Source of the DNA: Bradyrhizobium murdochi
Lineage (GTDB): Bacteria; Pseudomonadota; Alphaproteobacteria; Rhizobiales; Xanthobacteraceae
Direction of reading: 5' to 3'
Assembly: GCF_000472965.1 (NCBI RefSeq)
Contig: NZ_AXAU01000004.1
Location: 137,414 to 201,413, forward strand
Length of the DNA stretch: 64,000 nt
A program made the translations under genes and the position numbers. Positions 1 through 8,212 of this stretch are shown piece after piece. Each line of letters opens with the position of its first letter. The first letter of the stretch is position 1. The notes under the pieces are model-generated. The model was given only the letters and a program-made list of their open reading frames with translations, made no database searches and was not told the DNA's origin.

Positions 1-402
1 TTGCAGCATGCTCAGGCGCTCGCCGAGAAACTGGTAGGAGCCGAGCGCGACGAAAAACGGTGCAGTGTACAGGAACACGGCGGCGCGCGACGCCGATGTG
101 AACACCAGCCCGCTGAAGATCAGCACGAATTCGATGCCGAACAACGTGCCCGCCAGCAGGCCGGGACCGAGCGAGCCGTCACGCTCGAAGAATTTCACGC
201 CGCGCAGCCAACCGGCCAGCAGCATCACCGGCAACGCGCCAGCCGAGCGGATCAAGGCCTGCAGCATCGGCGGCACATCGGGCAGCGTCAGCTTCACGGC
301 AATCTGGTTGAAGCCCCAGCTCAGGCACAACATCAGCATCACGGCGATGGCGCCCGGGTTGAGCGCACGCCCGGCGGAAGGTTCTACTGGCTTGGATGAC
401 AT
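1..402 (-). CDS. DMT/EamA-family transporter, N-terminal part (runs off the window)
   Basis: The minus-strand frame starts with an ATG at 402, preceded by a GAGGAG Shine-Dalgarno, and stays open to the window edge, giving 134 residues. It has several hydrophobic segments typical of the ten-helix drug/metabolite transporter fold: a first helix with a LSWGFNQIAVK signature, then the second and third helices including AGTLFGIEFVLIFSGL. EamA proteins are usually about 290-310 residues, so more than half is missing. It lies 29 bp downstream of the Zur-like gene on the same strand, so cotranscription is likely. The substrate cannot be predicted. Confidence 0.8.
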   Translation of the reverse strand, partial: MSSKPVEPSAGRALNPGAIAVMLMLCLSWGFNQIAVKLTLPDVPPMLQALIRSAGALPVMLLAGWLRGVKFFERDGSLGPGLLAGTLFGIEFVLIFSGLVFTSASRAAVFLYTAPFFVALGSYQFLGERLSMLQ

Positions 403-431
403 CACTCCTCGTGGCGGCTTGGCGCCGCTTC

Positions 432-917
432 TTATTTTTGGCAATGCGCGCAGATGCCGGCGATCTCGACGACGGAGAGCTTTGGCGCAAATCCGGAGGC
501 CCGCGCGGCCGCATTGAGGCTTTGCGCCACGGGGGCTGCGGGGATTTCGCCGACCGAGCCGCAGAGCTCGCAGATCAAAAACGCCACCATCGAGGTCTCG
601 TCATGATCATGCGCGCAGGCAAGGAACGCATTGCGGCTCTCGATGCGGTGGACGAGGCCGTTTTCCATCAGGAAATCGAGCGCGCGGTAGACTGTGATCG
701 GCGCCGGCCGCGGCATCGACTTGGCGAGCTCGTCGATCACCTCATAGGCCCCGAGCGGGCGGTGGCTCGACAGTAGCGCCTGCAGCACCTGACGCCGGAT
801 CGGGGTAAATTTCTGCGCCCGCCGCGCGCAAACCTGTTCGGCATGCGCGATCGCTTCCGCAGTGCAGCGGCCGTGATCGTGGCCGGGCGCAGGAAATGTC
901 GGCTTTGTCAGGCTCAT
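432..917 (-). CDS. zur: Fur-family transcriptional repressor, Zur-like
   Basis: This 161-residue protein has the Fur layout: an N-terminal winged helix (FTPIRRQVLQALL, then TVYRALDFLMENGLVHRI) and a C-terminal metal-binding dimerisation domain. A HDHDE cluster and two CxxC-type pairs (CELC and CAHC at the C-terminus) are expected for the structural zinc site. The CELCG...CAHCQK arrangement and the HDHG stretch near the N-terminus favour Zur over Fur or Irr. Zur proteins repress zinc-uptake genes when zinc is sufficient. No znuABC genes are visible. It is divergent from the marR operon across about 150 bp. Confidence 0.82.
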   Translation of the reverse strand: MSLTKPTFPAPGHDHGRCTAEAIAHAEQVCARRAQKFTPIRRQVLQALLSSHRPLGAYEVIDELAKSMPRPAPITVYRALDFLMENGLVHRIESRNAFLACAHDHDETSMVAFLICELCGSVGEIPAAPVAQSLNAAARASGFAPKLSVVEIAGICAHCQK

Positions 918-1027
918 GTCAGGGCTTGTACCAGTTTGAGGGCCAATTCTAAAGCCCGCGCATGCATTGGCTCCCAGCCATGTGCTGGAAGCGGATCAGG
1001 CCATTATTAACTCGCAGTGCAGAATTC

Positions 1028-1041
1028 ATAAGCAAGCTTAT
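1028..1041. promoter_or_regulatory. Candidate MarR operator (perfect inverted repeat)
   Basis: ATAAGC and GCTTAT are perfect reverse complements around an AA spacer, just upstream of the marR start at 1070. A further half-site GGCTTAT lies at 1051-1057. MarR repressors usually autoregulate by binding palindromes of this size between promoter and start. The sequence is seen directly; operator function is inferred. Confidence 0.5.
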
Positions 1042-1069
1042 TGTATTGCAGGCTTATGGAGGCTTGGAC

Positions 1070-1549
1070 ATGCGCGGTTCCGTGGACATGAACTTCCTGT
1101 TTACGCTTGGCGAGGTGCAACGGATGGTGCGCGCCTATGCCGACCGGCAGGCTGCGCGCTACGGCATCACCCGTGCCCAATGGGCGGTGCTGGCCAAGGT
1201 CGAGCGCACCGAGGGCCTCAAGCAGTCGGAACTTGCCGAACAGATGGAGATGCAGCCGATCACGCTGACGCGGCTGATCGACAAGCTCTGCGACAATGGC
1301 TGGATCGAACGCCGCGGCGACGAGAATGACCGCCGCGTCAACCGCCTCTATCTGCGCAAGGCCGCGCGGCCACTGCTCGGCAAGCTCGCCGGGCTTCGCT
1401 CCGAACTGACGGCGACCGCGCTCGACGGCATCAATCCCACTGATGCCCATCGCCTGCTCGACCAACTCGATCTGATCAAGGAAAACGTTCGCAACGCGAT
1501 CCAGAATCCGGCCGGCGAACCTCCCAGAAAGGAGCAGCGCTATGGCTGA
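1070..1549 (+). CDS. MarR-family transcriptional regulator
   Basis: This is a 159-residue winged-helix regulator. The ATG at 1070 is chosen because GGAGG lies seven bases upstream; an in-frame extension back to 962 has no such support and would run through the palindrome. The recognition region (LKQSELAEQMEMQPITLTRLIDKL) and the wing (IERRGDENDRRVNRLYL) match the family. The stop codon overlaps the start of the HlyD-type gene by 8 bp, so the three genes form a marR-emrA-emrB operon. It probably represses its own operon and is released by a toxic or phenolic ligand. The ligand is unknown. Confidence 0.88.
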   Translation: MRGSVDMNFLFTLGEVQRMVRAYADRQAARYGITRAQWAVLAKVERTEGLKQSELAEQMEMQPITLTRLIDKLCDNGWIERRGDENDRRVNRLYLRKAARPLLGKLAGLRSELTATALDGINPTDAHRLLDQLDLIKENVRNAIQNPAGEPPRKEQRYG

Positions 1550-2711
1550 TCCGGTCCTCAAATTCCCGCCCGAGCAGAAGGGCGCCCCCGCGGCGCCGTC
1601 ACGGCCGAAACTCGCGGCCGAACCGCGCCGCCGGCTGATGGCCGGCATGCGGCGCTACCGGCGCTTCCTGCTGTTGGTGGTGTTGCCGTTGGTTGCGCTG
1701 GTCGCCGGCGTGACGTTCTATCTCAACGGCGGCCGCTACGTGACCACCGACGATGCCTATGTCGGCGCGCAGAAGGTTCTGATCACGCCCGACATCTCCG
1801 GCAAGATCGAGAAGGTCGTGGTGAAGGAAGGCCAGCAGGTCAATCCAGGCGACATCCTGTTTGAGATCGATCCGGTGCCGTTCCGCCTCGCCGTGGCGCA
1901 GGCCAAGGCCAACCTCGCGCAAACCAAGGTCACCTATGACAATCTGATCGCCGACCTGAAAATCTATGGCCAGATGAGTGAACTCTCGCAGCAAGGCATG
2001 GAGCTGAAGCGGCGTGACGTAGAGCGCAAGTCTTCACTGGTGAAGAACAATTTCGGCTCGCAGCTCGATCTCGATAACGCGTCGACCGCGCTCGTCACCG
2101 CGAGCGCGCAGTATCAGTTGCTGCAGCAGAAGATCGCAAGCGCAAAAGCCCAACTGCTCGGCAATTCCGATCTGCCGCTCGAGGAATTCCCGCCCTACGC
2201 CCAGGCCAAGGCGGCGCTGGACCAGGCCCAGCGTAATCTCGACCACACCGTGATGCGCGCGCCGATGGCTGGTATTGCTACGCAGGTTGAGCAGATCCAG
2301 CTCGGTCGCTTCGTCACCGCCGGTACGCCGGTGTTCAGCATCATCGACACCTCGAACCCATGGGTCGACGCCAACCCGAAGGAATCCGATTTCACCTATG
2401 TCGCGGTCGGCCAGTCGGTCACGCTCGAGGTCGATGCGTTTCCTAATCACCCCTTCAAGGGCACGGTCGGCTCGCTCTCGCCCGGCACCGGCGCGCAGTT
2501 TGCGATCCTGCCGCCGCAGAACGCATCGGGCAATTTCGTCAAGGTGGTGCAGCGCGTGCCGGTGCGGATCTATTTCGACAAGAACGACAAATTCGTGCGC
2601 AAGCTGAAGGCCGGCATGAGCGTCTACGCCACCATCGACACCAATCATCGGCGCTCGCTCTCAGCCCTGCTCGGCCTGTCGCCGGCGACGGCAAACCAGG
2701 ACCACGATTAG
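1542..2711 (+). CDS. HlyD/EmrA-type membrane fusion protein
   Basis: This 389-residue periplasmic adaptor links an inner-membrane pump to an outer-membrane channel. It has a short cytoplasmic N-terminus, one membrane anchor near residues 42-63, the family motif TDDAYVGAQ, a biotinyl-lipoyl half (GKIEKVVVKEGQQVNPGDILFEID), a coiled-coil hairpin around residues 120-220, and a beta-barrel domain. A GAAAGGAGC Shine-Dalgarno sits inside the end of marR. The partner pump begins 4 bp downstream. Function in efflux of drugs or plant phenolics is inferred from the pairing. Confidence 0.92.
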   Translation: MADPVLKFPPEQKGAPAAPSRPKLAAEPRRRLMAGMRRYRRFLLLVVLPLVALVAGVTFYLNGGRYVTTDDAYVGAQKVLITPDISGKIEKVVVKEGQQVNPGDILFEIDPVPFRLAVAQAKANLAQTKVTYDNLIADLKIYGQMSELSQQGMELKRRDVERKSSLVKNNFGSQLDLDNASTALVTASAQYQLLQQKIASAKAQLLGNSDLPLEEFPPYAQAKAALDQAQRNLDHTVMRAPMAGIATQVEQIQLGRFVTAGTPVFSIIDTSNPWVDANPKESDFTYVAVGQSVTLEVDAFPNHPFKGTVGSLSPGTGAQFAILPPQNASGNFVKVVQRVPVRIYFDKNDKFVRKLKAGMSVYATIDTNHRRSLSALLGLSPATANQDHD

Positions 2712-2715
2712 CGCC

Positions 2716-4275
2716 ATGGCGACGCCGGGCCAGCCATCGGCATCCGTTCCCGGCCTGCGCCGGAACATGGTGACGATCTGCGCCATGACGGCGACAATCA
2801 TGCAGGCGCTCGACACCACCATCGCCAACGTCGCGCTGCCCTACATGCAGGGCACGCTGTCGGCGTCGCAGGACCAGATCAACTGGGTGCTGACCTCCTA
2901 TATCGTCGCTGCCGCAATCATGACCGCGCCGGTCGGGTGGATCGCCAACCGCTTCGGCAGCAAGCGCATCTTCATCATCTGCTCGGCCGGCTTCACCATC
3001 GCCTCGGTGTTATGCGGATTGGCGCAGGATATCGGCCAGATGGTGGTGTTTCGTCTGCTGCAAGGCGTGTTCGGCGCGGCGCTGGTGCCGCTGTCGCAGG
3101 CCGTGATGCTCGATTCCTACGCGCTGCACGAACGTGCCAAAGCAATGGCGATCTGGGGCATGGGGGTGATGATGGGGCCGATCATGGGCCCGTCGCTCGG
3201 CGCCTGGCTGACGGAAACCTATTCCTGGCACTGGGTGTTCTTCGTCAACCTGCCGTTCGGCATTATCACTGTGCTCGGCCTCGTCATCTTCATGGACGAG
3301 ACCAAGAAGGACCTCGAGCTGCGCTTCGACTGGTTCGGCTTCACCGCGCTGGCGATCGCCATCGGCGCGCTGCAACTCGCGCTCGACCGGGGCGAGCAGC
3401 TCGGCTGGCTGGAATCCAATGAGATCATCGCCGAATTCATTATCGCGGGCATCGGCTTCTATTACTTCCTGGCGCATTCGCTGACGACGCAGCATCCGTT
3501 CATCCAGTTCGCGCTATTCAAGGACAAGAATTTCGTCGCCGGCTGCGTGTTCATGGCGGTCATGGGACTGGTGCTGTTTTCCACCATGGCCCTTTCCTCG
3601 CCGTTCCTGCAGAACGTGATCGGCTATCCCATCATCACCGCCGGACTTCTACTGGCGAGCCGCGGCTGCGGTACGTTCGTGGCGATGATGCTGGTCGGCC
3701 GCATGATGAATCATATCGAGGCACGGACGCTGATCGTCTCCGGCCTCGGCATTACCTGCCTGTCGCTGTTCTACATGACCGGCTGGACCGACCAGACCGG
3801 CGTGACCGAGATCGTGATCATCAGCGTGGTCCAGGGCTTTGGCTTTGGGTTGGTATTCGTGCCGCTCTCCACGGTGGCGTTCCTGACCCTACCCAATCAT
3901 CTGCGCACCGACGGCACCTCGATGCTGACCTTGATGCGCAATGTCGCCAGCTCGATCGGGATCTCGCTCGTGATCTCGCAACTGACGCAAGGCACGCGCT
4001 ACACCTACGCGGTCCTGTCGGAACACATCAATCCGTTCAATCACGCCCTGCAGATGCCCGCCGTGAGCGGCATGATCGATCTCGCCACCGACAAGGGCCG
4101 CGCCATGGCGGATATGATGGTCAAGGTGCAGGCGCAGATCATCGCGTTCTCGTACGACTATCAGCTCGTGATGATCTTCACCGCCTGCGCCATCCCGCTC
4201 GCCATCATGATCGGCTCGACCAAAGCCACGCTGCGCGCGCAGTCGGCCGCGCCGGATCATGCGGTGATGGAGTAG
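2716..4275 (+). CDS. DHA2-family (EmrB/QacA) drug efflux MFS transporter
   Basis: This 519-residue major-facilitator permease has the 14-helix DHA2 layout. Motif D1 (LDTTIANVALPYMQG) is in helix 1, the motif A region (GWIANRFGSKRIF) follows helix 2, and the antiporter motif C region (GMGVMMGPIMGPSLG) is in helix 5. It uses the proton gradient to expel hydrophobic compounds through the adjacent HlyD adaptor. The operon order regulator-adaptor-pump is standard. The outer-membrane component is not in this window. Confidence 0.92.
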   Translation: MATPGQPSASVPGLRRNMVTICAMTATIMQALDTTIANVALPYMQGTLSASQDQINWVLTSYIVAAAIMTAPVGWIANRFGSKRIFIICSAGFTIASVLCGLAQDIGQMVVFRLLQGVFGAALVPLSQAVMLDSYALHERAKAMAIWGMGVMMGPIMGPSLGAWLTETYSWHWVFFVNLPFGIITVLGLVIFMDETKKDLELRFDWFGFTALAIAIGALQLALDRGEQLGWLESNEIIAEFIIAGIGFYYFLAHSLTTQHPFIQFALFKDKNFVAGCVFMAVMGLVLFSTMALSSPFLQNVIGYPIITAGLLLASRGCGTFVAMMLVGRMMNHIEARTLIVSGLGITCLSLFYMTGWTDQTGVTEIVIISVVQGFGFGLVFVPLSTVAFLTLPNHLRTDGTSMLTLMRNVASSIGISLVISQLTQGTRYTYAVLSEHINPFNHALQMPAVSGMIDLATDKGRAMADMMVKVQAQIIAFSYDYQLVMIFTACAIPLAIMIGSTKATLRAQSAAPDHAVME

Positions 4276-4277
4276 GA

Positions 4278-4384
4278 TCTAGAGCCCTTTCGGTTCTGAT
4301 TGAATCAGAACCGGACTCTAGATTCTTGTTTTGACGCGTTTTCTTCACGCGAACCGGTGTCCACTTCGCTTGAAAACGCTCTAG
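4278..4384. repeat. Intergenic hairpin repeat, family A, copy 1
   Basis: The left part is a near-perfect palindrome (CGGTTCTGATT and AATCAGAACCG around one base). A conserved block follows, ACGCGTTTTCTTCACGCGAA, and then CCGGTGTCCACTTCGCTTGAAAACGCTCTAG. The same block recurs before mutS and at 32.2 kb. The last bases supply the TAG stop of the GyrI-like gene. Such elements are common between Bradyrhizobium genes and are often mis-annotated as small proteins. Confidence 0.85.
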
Positions 4385-4848
4385 GACGCCAGCAATTCCT
4401 TGCTGATCACCGTCCGCCACGCAGAGGGATCAGCGCTCATGTCCGGGCCAACCGCATAGGACTCATAAAGGCCGTCTGCGGTCTTGTGTCCTGCGGCCTT
4501 GATGGCGCCAATGAATTCGCCCCAGGCGCTGCCGAGACCTTCATAGCCACCATGATAGGTGGTTTGGGCAATATTCATGGCGGCCCATTGCCCCGGTTTC
4601 ATGCGATTGACCGGCGCCACGGGCGTGGCGACCGGAAGGCATATCTCGAAATCGAAGACTTCACCGGGGTTGCGGACATGGTGTGTGAACCATGGCCCGA
4701 TGACTGCGATGTTCTGTGCAGCGACAGCAGCCTTCAATTCGGCGAGCCCGGGTCCCATCACCTTGCGAACGTCTTCGCGCGGCACCTTGATCGGGATGGA
4801 GGCCGTGAGTTGCGGGGTAGTTTGAAGAATACGAAGTGGTTCGATCAC
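4381..4848 (-). CDS. GyrI-like small-molecule-binding domain protein
   Basis: This 155-residue stand-alone protein resembles the GyrI-like / AraC effector-binding domain, a duplicated SHS2 fold. It begins with a GTG codon, and a GAGGA Shine-Dalgarno lies about seven bases upstream. The family pattern is seen: VREDVRKVMGPGLAELKAAV-like first half, FDFEICLPVA, and the conserved GPDMSADPSAWRTVI end. It is third in a minus-strand cluster after an ArsR regulator and an AHSA1-domain protein, which suggests hydrophobic-ligand sensing or detoxification. Its stop codon lies inside repeat family A. Confidence 0.75.
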   Translation of the reverse strand: MIEPLRILQTTPQLTASIPIKVPREDVRKVMGPGLAELKAAVAAQNIAVIGPWFTHHVRNPGEVFDFEICLPVATPVAPVNRMKPGQWAAMNIAQTTYHGGYEGLGSAWGEFIGAIKAAGHKTADGLYESYAVGPDMSADPSAWRTVISKELLAS

Positions 4849-4904
4849 GGCGTGTCCTCATTGAAATGTTGCTGGGATGAACGTCGCTGCTGATGCGTCG
4901 GCAG

Positions 4905-5387
4905 CTAGGCGCGAGGGGACGAATTGATGAAGCTGTCGAGCCGGACGTAGCTCGCTTCCATTCCTTGCTCCATGCCGCTCGACAGCATGGCAGCCCGCGC
5001 TGCGGCATCGGGCAGGGTCATCCGCATGGTCATCAGCGTGCCGGCTCCGTCCGGAGCGAAGTTCGTTTCGACATGATTGTCAGGTGTCGGGTCCGGCAGA
5101 TGCATCCGTTCGACATGTACGAGGCGACTGAACGGCACCACCTCGATAAATTCACCGGTGATGTGAAAGCCTCCTCCCTGGCCGTTGCTCCATTCATACC
5201 GGATCTTGCCGCCCGGACGCGCCTCGTTGATACAGACCGGCATCGTCCAGCCTTCCGGACCAAGCAGCCACTTCTGGATCAGCGCCGGCTCGGTATGCGC
5301 GCGAAACACCGCCTCCGGCGTGGCGGCAAACCGCCTGGTAACCACGACGTGGGTGTCGCCTTCGGTCTTCAGCGTCAACTTGCTCAT
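4905..5387 (-). CDS. SRPBCC/AHSA1-domain protein
   Basis: This 160-residue protein has the START-like AHSA1 fold that binds hydrophobic ligands. Recognisable segments are RFAATPEAVFRAHTEPALIQKW near the N-terminus, the central VCINEARPGGKIRYEW, and a C-terminal amphipathic helix. The ATG at 5387 is chosen because AAAGG precedes it and the longer in-frame extension runs back into arsR. It lies 11 bp after the arsR stop. An ArsR regulator paired with an AHSA1 protein is a common bacterial arrangement whose ligand is usually unknown. Confidence 0.85.
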   Translation of the reverse strand: MSKLTLKTEGDTHVVVTRRFAATPEAVFRAHTEPALIQKWLLGPEGWTMPVCINEARPGGKIRYEWSNGQGGGFHITGEFIEVVPFSRLVHVERMHLPDPTPDNHVETNFAPDGAGTLMTMRMTLPDAAARAAMLSSGMEQGMEASYVRLDSFINSSPRA

Positions 5388-5398
5388 GGGATTGCCTT

Positions 5399-5725
5399 TC
5401 ACTCTTTGGTTTTCATTTCGGCCAGCACGTCGTCCAACCGGTTGTAATTTGCCGCGAGCGTCTGCCGCAGCATCGCAAGCCATTGGTCGATCTCGGCGAC
5501 GGCCGCGGGCGCTAGCCGGCATGGTCGCTTCGTGCCTTCGACGCGGCGCAGAATAAGGCCGGCGCCTTCGAGGACCTTGAGGTGGCGGGAGATGGCGGGC
5601 TGCGTCATCTCGAACGGCTCAGCCAATTCCATGACGGTGGCCTCGCCTAGCGCAAGGCGCGCCAGGATCGCCCGGCGGGTCGGGTCGGCCAGCGCGGAAA
5701 AGGCAGCATCAAGGTTCGACATCAT
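5399..5725 (-). CDS. ArsR-family winged-helix repressor
   Basis: This small regulator is about 108 residues long. The core is LADPTRRAILARLALGEATV, followed by the recognition helix MTQPAISRHLKVLEGAGLI. No cysteine metal-sensing motif (CxC) is present in the recognition helix, so it is unlikely to sense arsenic and more likely responds to another ligand. Two ATG codons lie back to back at 5725 and 5722; either could start. It heads the arsR-AHSA1-gyrI cluster, and an AT-rich double palindrome lies immediately upstream. Confidence 0.88.
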   Translation of the reverse strand: MMSNLDAAFSALADPTRRAILARLALGEATVMELAEPFEMTQPAISRHLKVLEGAGLILRRVEGTKRPCRLAPAAVAEIDQWLAMLRQTLAANYNRLDDVLAEMKTKE

Positions 5726-5738
5726 GGATCTCAAGCCA

Positions 5739-5764
5739 GTTATATAACTAATATATTATATAAC
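5739..5764. promoter_or_regulatory. Candidate ArsR operator (tandem AT-rich palindromes)
   Basis: GTTATATAAC at 5739-5748 is a perfect palindrome and is nearly repeated as ATTATATAAC at 5755-5764. The palindrome TAATATATTA lies between them. The copies start 16 bp apart and sit just upstream of the arsR start in very GC-rich surroundings. This is what an autoregulated ArsR promoter looks like; binding is inferred. Confidence 0.55.
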
Positions 5765-5869
5765 CCTTCTGTTATGTCAATGATGAAATCTGGATGGAAA
5801 CCGGGCAGCCATGGCTCACCGCCCCGTTGGACGCGCGGCCCGTTCTTGACCTTTGTTCCGGCCGGCTAC

Positions 5870-8107
5870 TTAGGTTGATATCAGCAAGACCGAGGCGCTC
5901 GAGTTCTTCAGAACGGCAGATGCAACGCCTCCAAAGCTGAGAGTCTCGCCTTGTATGCGGTCGACTCCCAGGACAACCAGATCAGCGCCGCTGCTTTCGA
6001 TTTCGCGCAGGATCGCGTGCTCGGGTGATACGCCGGCGCGGATCGCCGTCGTTGCCTCGATGCCGTAGTGTGCAGCAAGCGAACCGGCGGCTTTCAGGAT
6101 CGCCTCCCGTTGCGGCAATGAAATATTGGCACCGCCACGTCCTCCTCGATCCCTGGTCGTAGCGACATGGATGAACCGGACCGATGTCGAACCCGGGCGG
6201 GCCAGCGCAATTGCCACTTCGGCGCCCCGGCGCGAGATTCCGCTACCCGACACGGGGACCAGAATCCTGAATGAAGAGCTTGCCGCGGGCTGCTTGAGAT
6301 GGCTGCCCCTGGCGGCGACAATTGCGAGCGGGCCATCGAAGCCTGATGTAGCGTTCTCGATTCTTTCATCAAACCCGTTCCTGGTCCCGATCACCTTTTC
6401 CATTCCGACAATCAGCAGGTCGAACCCCTTCCGGGCCTCGTCGATGACGGCATCCGCCGGCCTTTTGCTCTTGGCGCGCGTCGTGACGTCGATCTCACGC
6501 GCGGCCTCGTCTGGGCCGGAATCGACGATGCTCCTTGCCGCACTCCTCACCGCGCTTTCAGGGCTTTCTTCCTCGTCGCGCTTGCTTTCCTGACGCTTCG
6601 CACGGGCGCCGATATGCAGCACAGTGATCGGAATACCCCGCGCGCCCGCAAGGAGGCCTGCGAGATGGGATGCAAACTTCGCGTTGGCACTCTCGTCCAC
6701 CGCAAGCAGCAGACGCTCCAGATTTGCGGTAAATCCTTTCTCTTCCAGTTCCTCCCGTTCGAGCCTCTCCTTCTCGTCCGCCTTCATGGGAAGCCGCGAC
6801 AGCGCGGCGCGCAGCATCGGCGGCATGGCGATGGTGGTCAGGATCGCCATGGTGACGATCATCGAGAACAGGTTCTGGCTCAGCACGCCCATGGAAAGGC
6901 CGATGCTGGCGATGATGACCTCCGTCGACCCTCGCGCATTCATGCCGCTTGCCAACGCAAAGCATTCGTAGCGGTTCATTCCGCCAAGGCTGCCACCCAC
7001 GTAGGCGCCACCGAATTTTCCAATGCTTGCAATCAGCACCAGCAGCGCCGTGAGCCACAGCAAATTCGGATCCTTCAGAACCGTCAGGTCCGCGTTCAAT
7101 CCCGCCAGGCCGAAGAATACCGGCATGAACAGGCTGGTGATCAGCCCGCGCAATCGCTCGTCGATCTGCCGGGTCAGGATCGGCGATTCGCCGACCAGCA
7201 CGCCGGCGACAAACGCGCCGAGCACTGTGTGCACGCCGATCACATGGGTGATCAGGGCCATGCCACCCATCAGCAGGAGGATCACCGTGATGACGGCCGA
7301 GGCGCTGACTAGCGTATCGTTGGCCCAGCGAATCAGCCGAAACGCCAGCCGCCGCCCGATCGTGAAACTGACGGCCAGGAAGATCAGCGTCCCCAGCACC
7401 GCCTGCCCCACCGAGATCAGGTCGAACGTGCCCTGCGCGGCAAGGCTGAAGATCACCGCAATGATGATCCAGCCGATCGTGTCATCGATGATCGCCGTCG
7501 CGATGATGATCTGACCGACATTGCGGCGCATGAAATTCATCTCGCGAACGACGACGGCGACGATCTTCACCGAAGAAATCGATAGCGCCGTGCCCAGGAA
7601 CACCGAGGCGACCAGGCGTGCCTCCGGATGCGGAAGCAGGCTATCGGGCAGGATTTGCCCGAGCGAAAAGCCGCACAGGAAGGGAACGACGATGCCGGCG
7701 ATGGAAACGATGATCGCGGCCCTGCCGACTTTCCTGACCAGTTTCAGATCGGTTTCCATTCCCGTCAGCAGCAGCAACAACAGAATGCCGAACTGGGCGA
7801 GACCTTCGATCAGGGCCTTCTGCTCAGCGGAGGGCGGAAAGATCGCCGCGTGCGCCGAGGGCCAGACCCATCCGAACAGCGACGGGCCGAGCAGCAGCCC
7901 CGCGAGCAGTTCGCCGATCACCGACGGCTGGCCGATGCGCTGCATAATCTCGCCGAGCCCGCGGCCGATCGTGATCAACAGCACGATCTGAAGGATGAGG
8001 ATGAATTCGGAGGGACGCGTGGCGTCTTCAGCCGCCTCGGCCAACGTGGCCGTCAGCAGCGCGACGAGGATAACCCACAGTGCCAGCCGGGCCGACCCCC
8101 GCTTCAT
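5870..8107 (-). CDS. CPA2-family cation/proton antiporter with two C-terminal USP domains
   Basis: This 745-residue membrane protein starts with a signal-like hydrophobic stretch (residues about 9-26). A Na+/H+ exchanger domain of about 11-12 helices follows, from residue 35 to 430; visible segments include GELLAGLLLGPSLFG, TAIIDDTIGWIIIA and the GAFVAGVLVGESP helix. The C-terminal 300 residues hold two universal-stress-protein modules: one from about 455, starting LLLAVDESANAKFA, and one from about 610, starting FRILVPVSGSG and ending VLKNSSASVLLIST. The USP modules suggest nucleotide control of K+/Na+ antiport. It lies 105 bp downstream of the dehydratase gene and may be separate. Confidence 0.88.
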   Translation of the reverse strand: MKRGSARLALWVILVALLTATLAEAAEDATRPSEFILILQIVLLITIGRGLGEIMQRIGQPSVIGELLAGLLLGPSLFGWVWPSAHAAIFPPSAEQKALIEGLAQFGILLLLLLTGMETDLKLVRKVGRAAIIVSIAGIVVPFLCGFSLGQILPDSLLPHPEARLVASVFLGTALSISSVKIVAVVVREMNFMRRNVGQIIIATAIIDDTIGWIIIAVIFSLAAQGTFDLISVGQAVLGTLIFLAVSFTIGRRLAFRLIRWANDTLVSASAVITVILLLMGGMALITHVIGVHTVLGAFVAGVLVGESPILTRQIDERLRGLITSLFMPVFFGLAGLNADLTVLKDPNLLWLTALLVLIASIGKFGGAYVGGSLGGMNRYECFALASGMNARGSTEVIIASIGLSMGVLSQNLFSMIVTMAILTTIAMPPMLRAALSRLPMKADEKERLEREELEEKGFTANLERLLLAVDESANAKFASHLAGLLAGARGIPITVLHIGARAKRQESKRDEEESPESAVRSAARSIVDSGPDEAAREIDVTTRAKSKRPADAVIDEARKGFDLLIVGMEKVIGTRNGFDERIENATSGFDGPLAIVAARGSHLKQPAASSSFRILVPVSGSGISRRGAEVAIALARPGSTSVRFIHVATTRDRGGRGGANISLPQREAILKAAGSLAAHYGIEATTAIRAGVSPEHAILREIESSGADLVVLGVDRIQGETLSFGGVASAVLKNSSASVLLIST

Positions 8108-8212
8108 CGGTCACCATCCTCCGGAACGGCGTCGACAGCCTTCCCAGAGGTGAACTTTCCGAAGCCGCGCGCGTTCCCGCGGGTTCTTTGTGGCCGCAGA
8201 ATTCGCGGCTGC

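Noticed and set aside
4300..4893. A 197-residue plus-strand ORF over the GyrI-like gene
   Set aside because: It is antisense to a well-supported family member, and its first 25 residues are the family A repeat read in frame.
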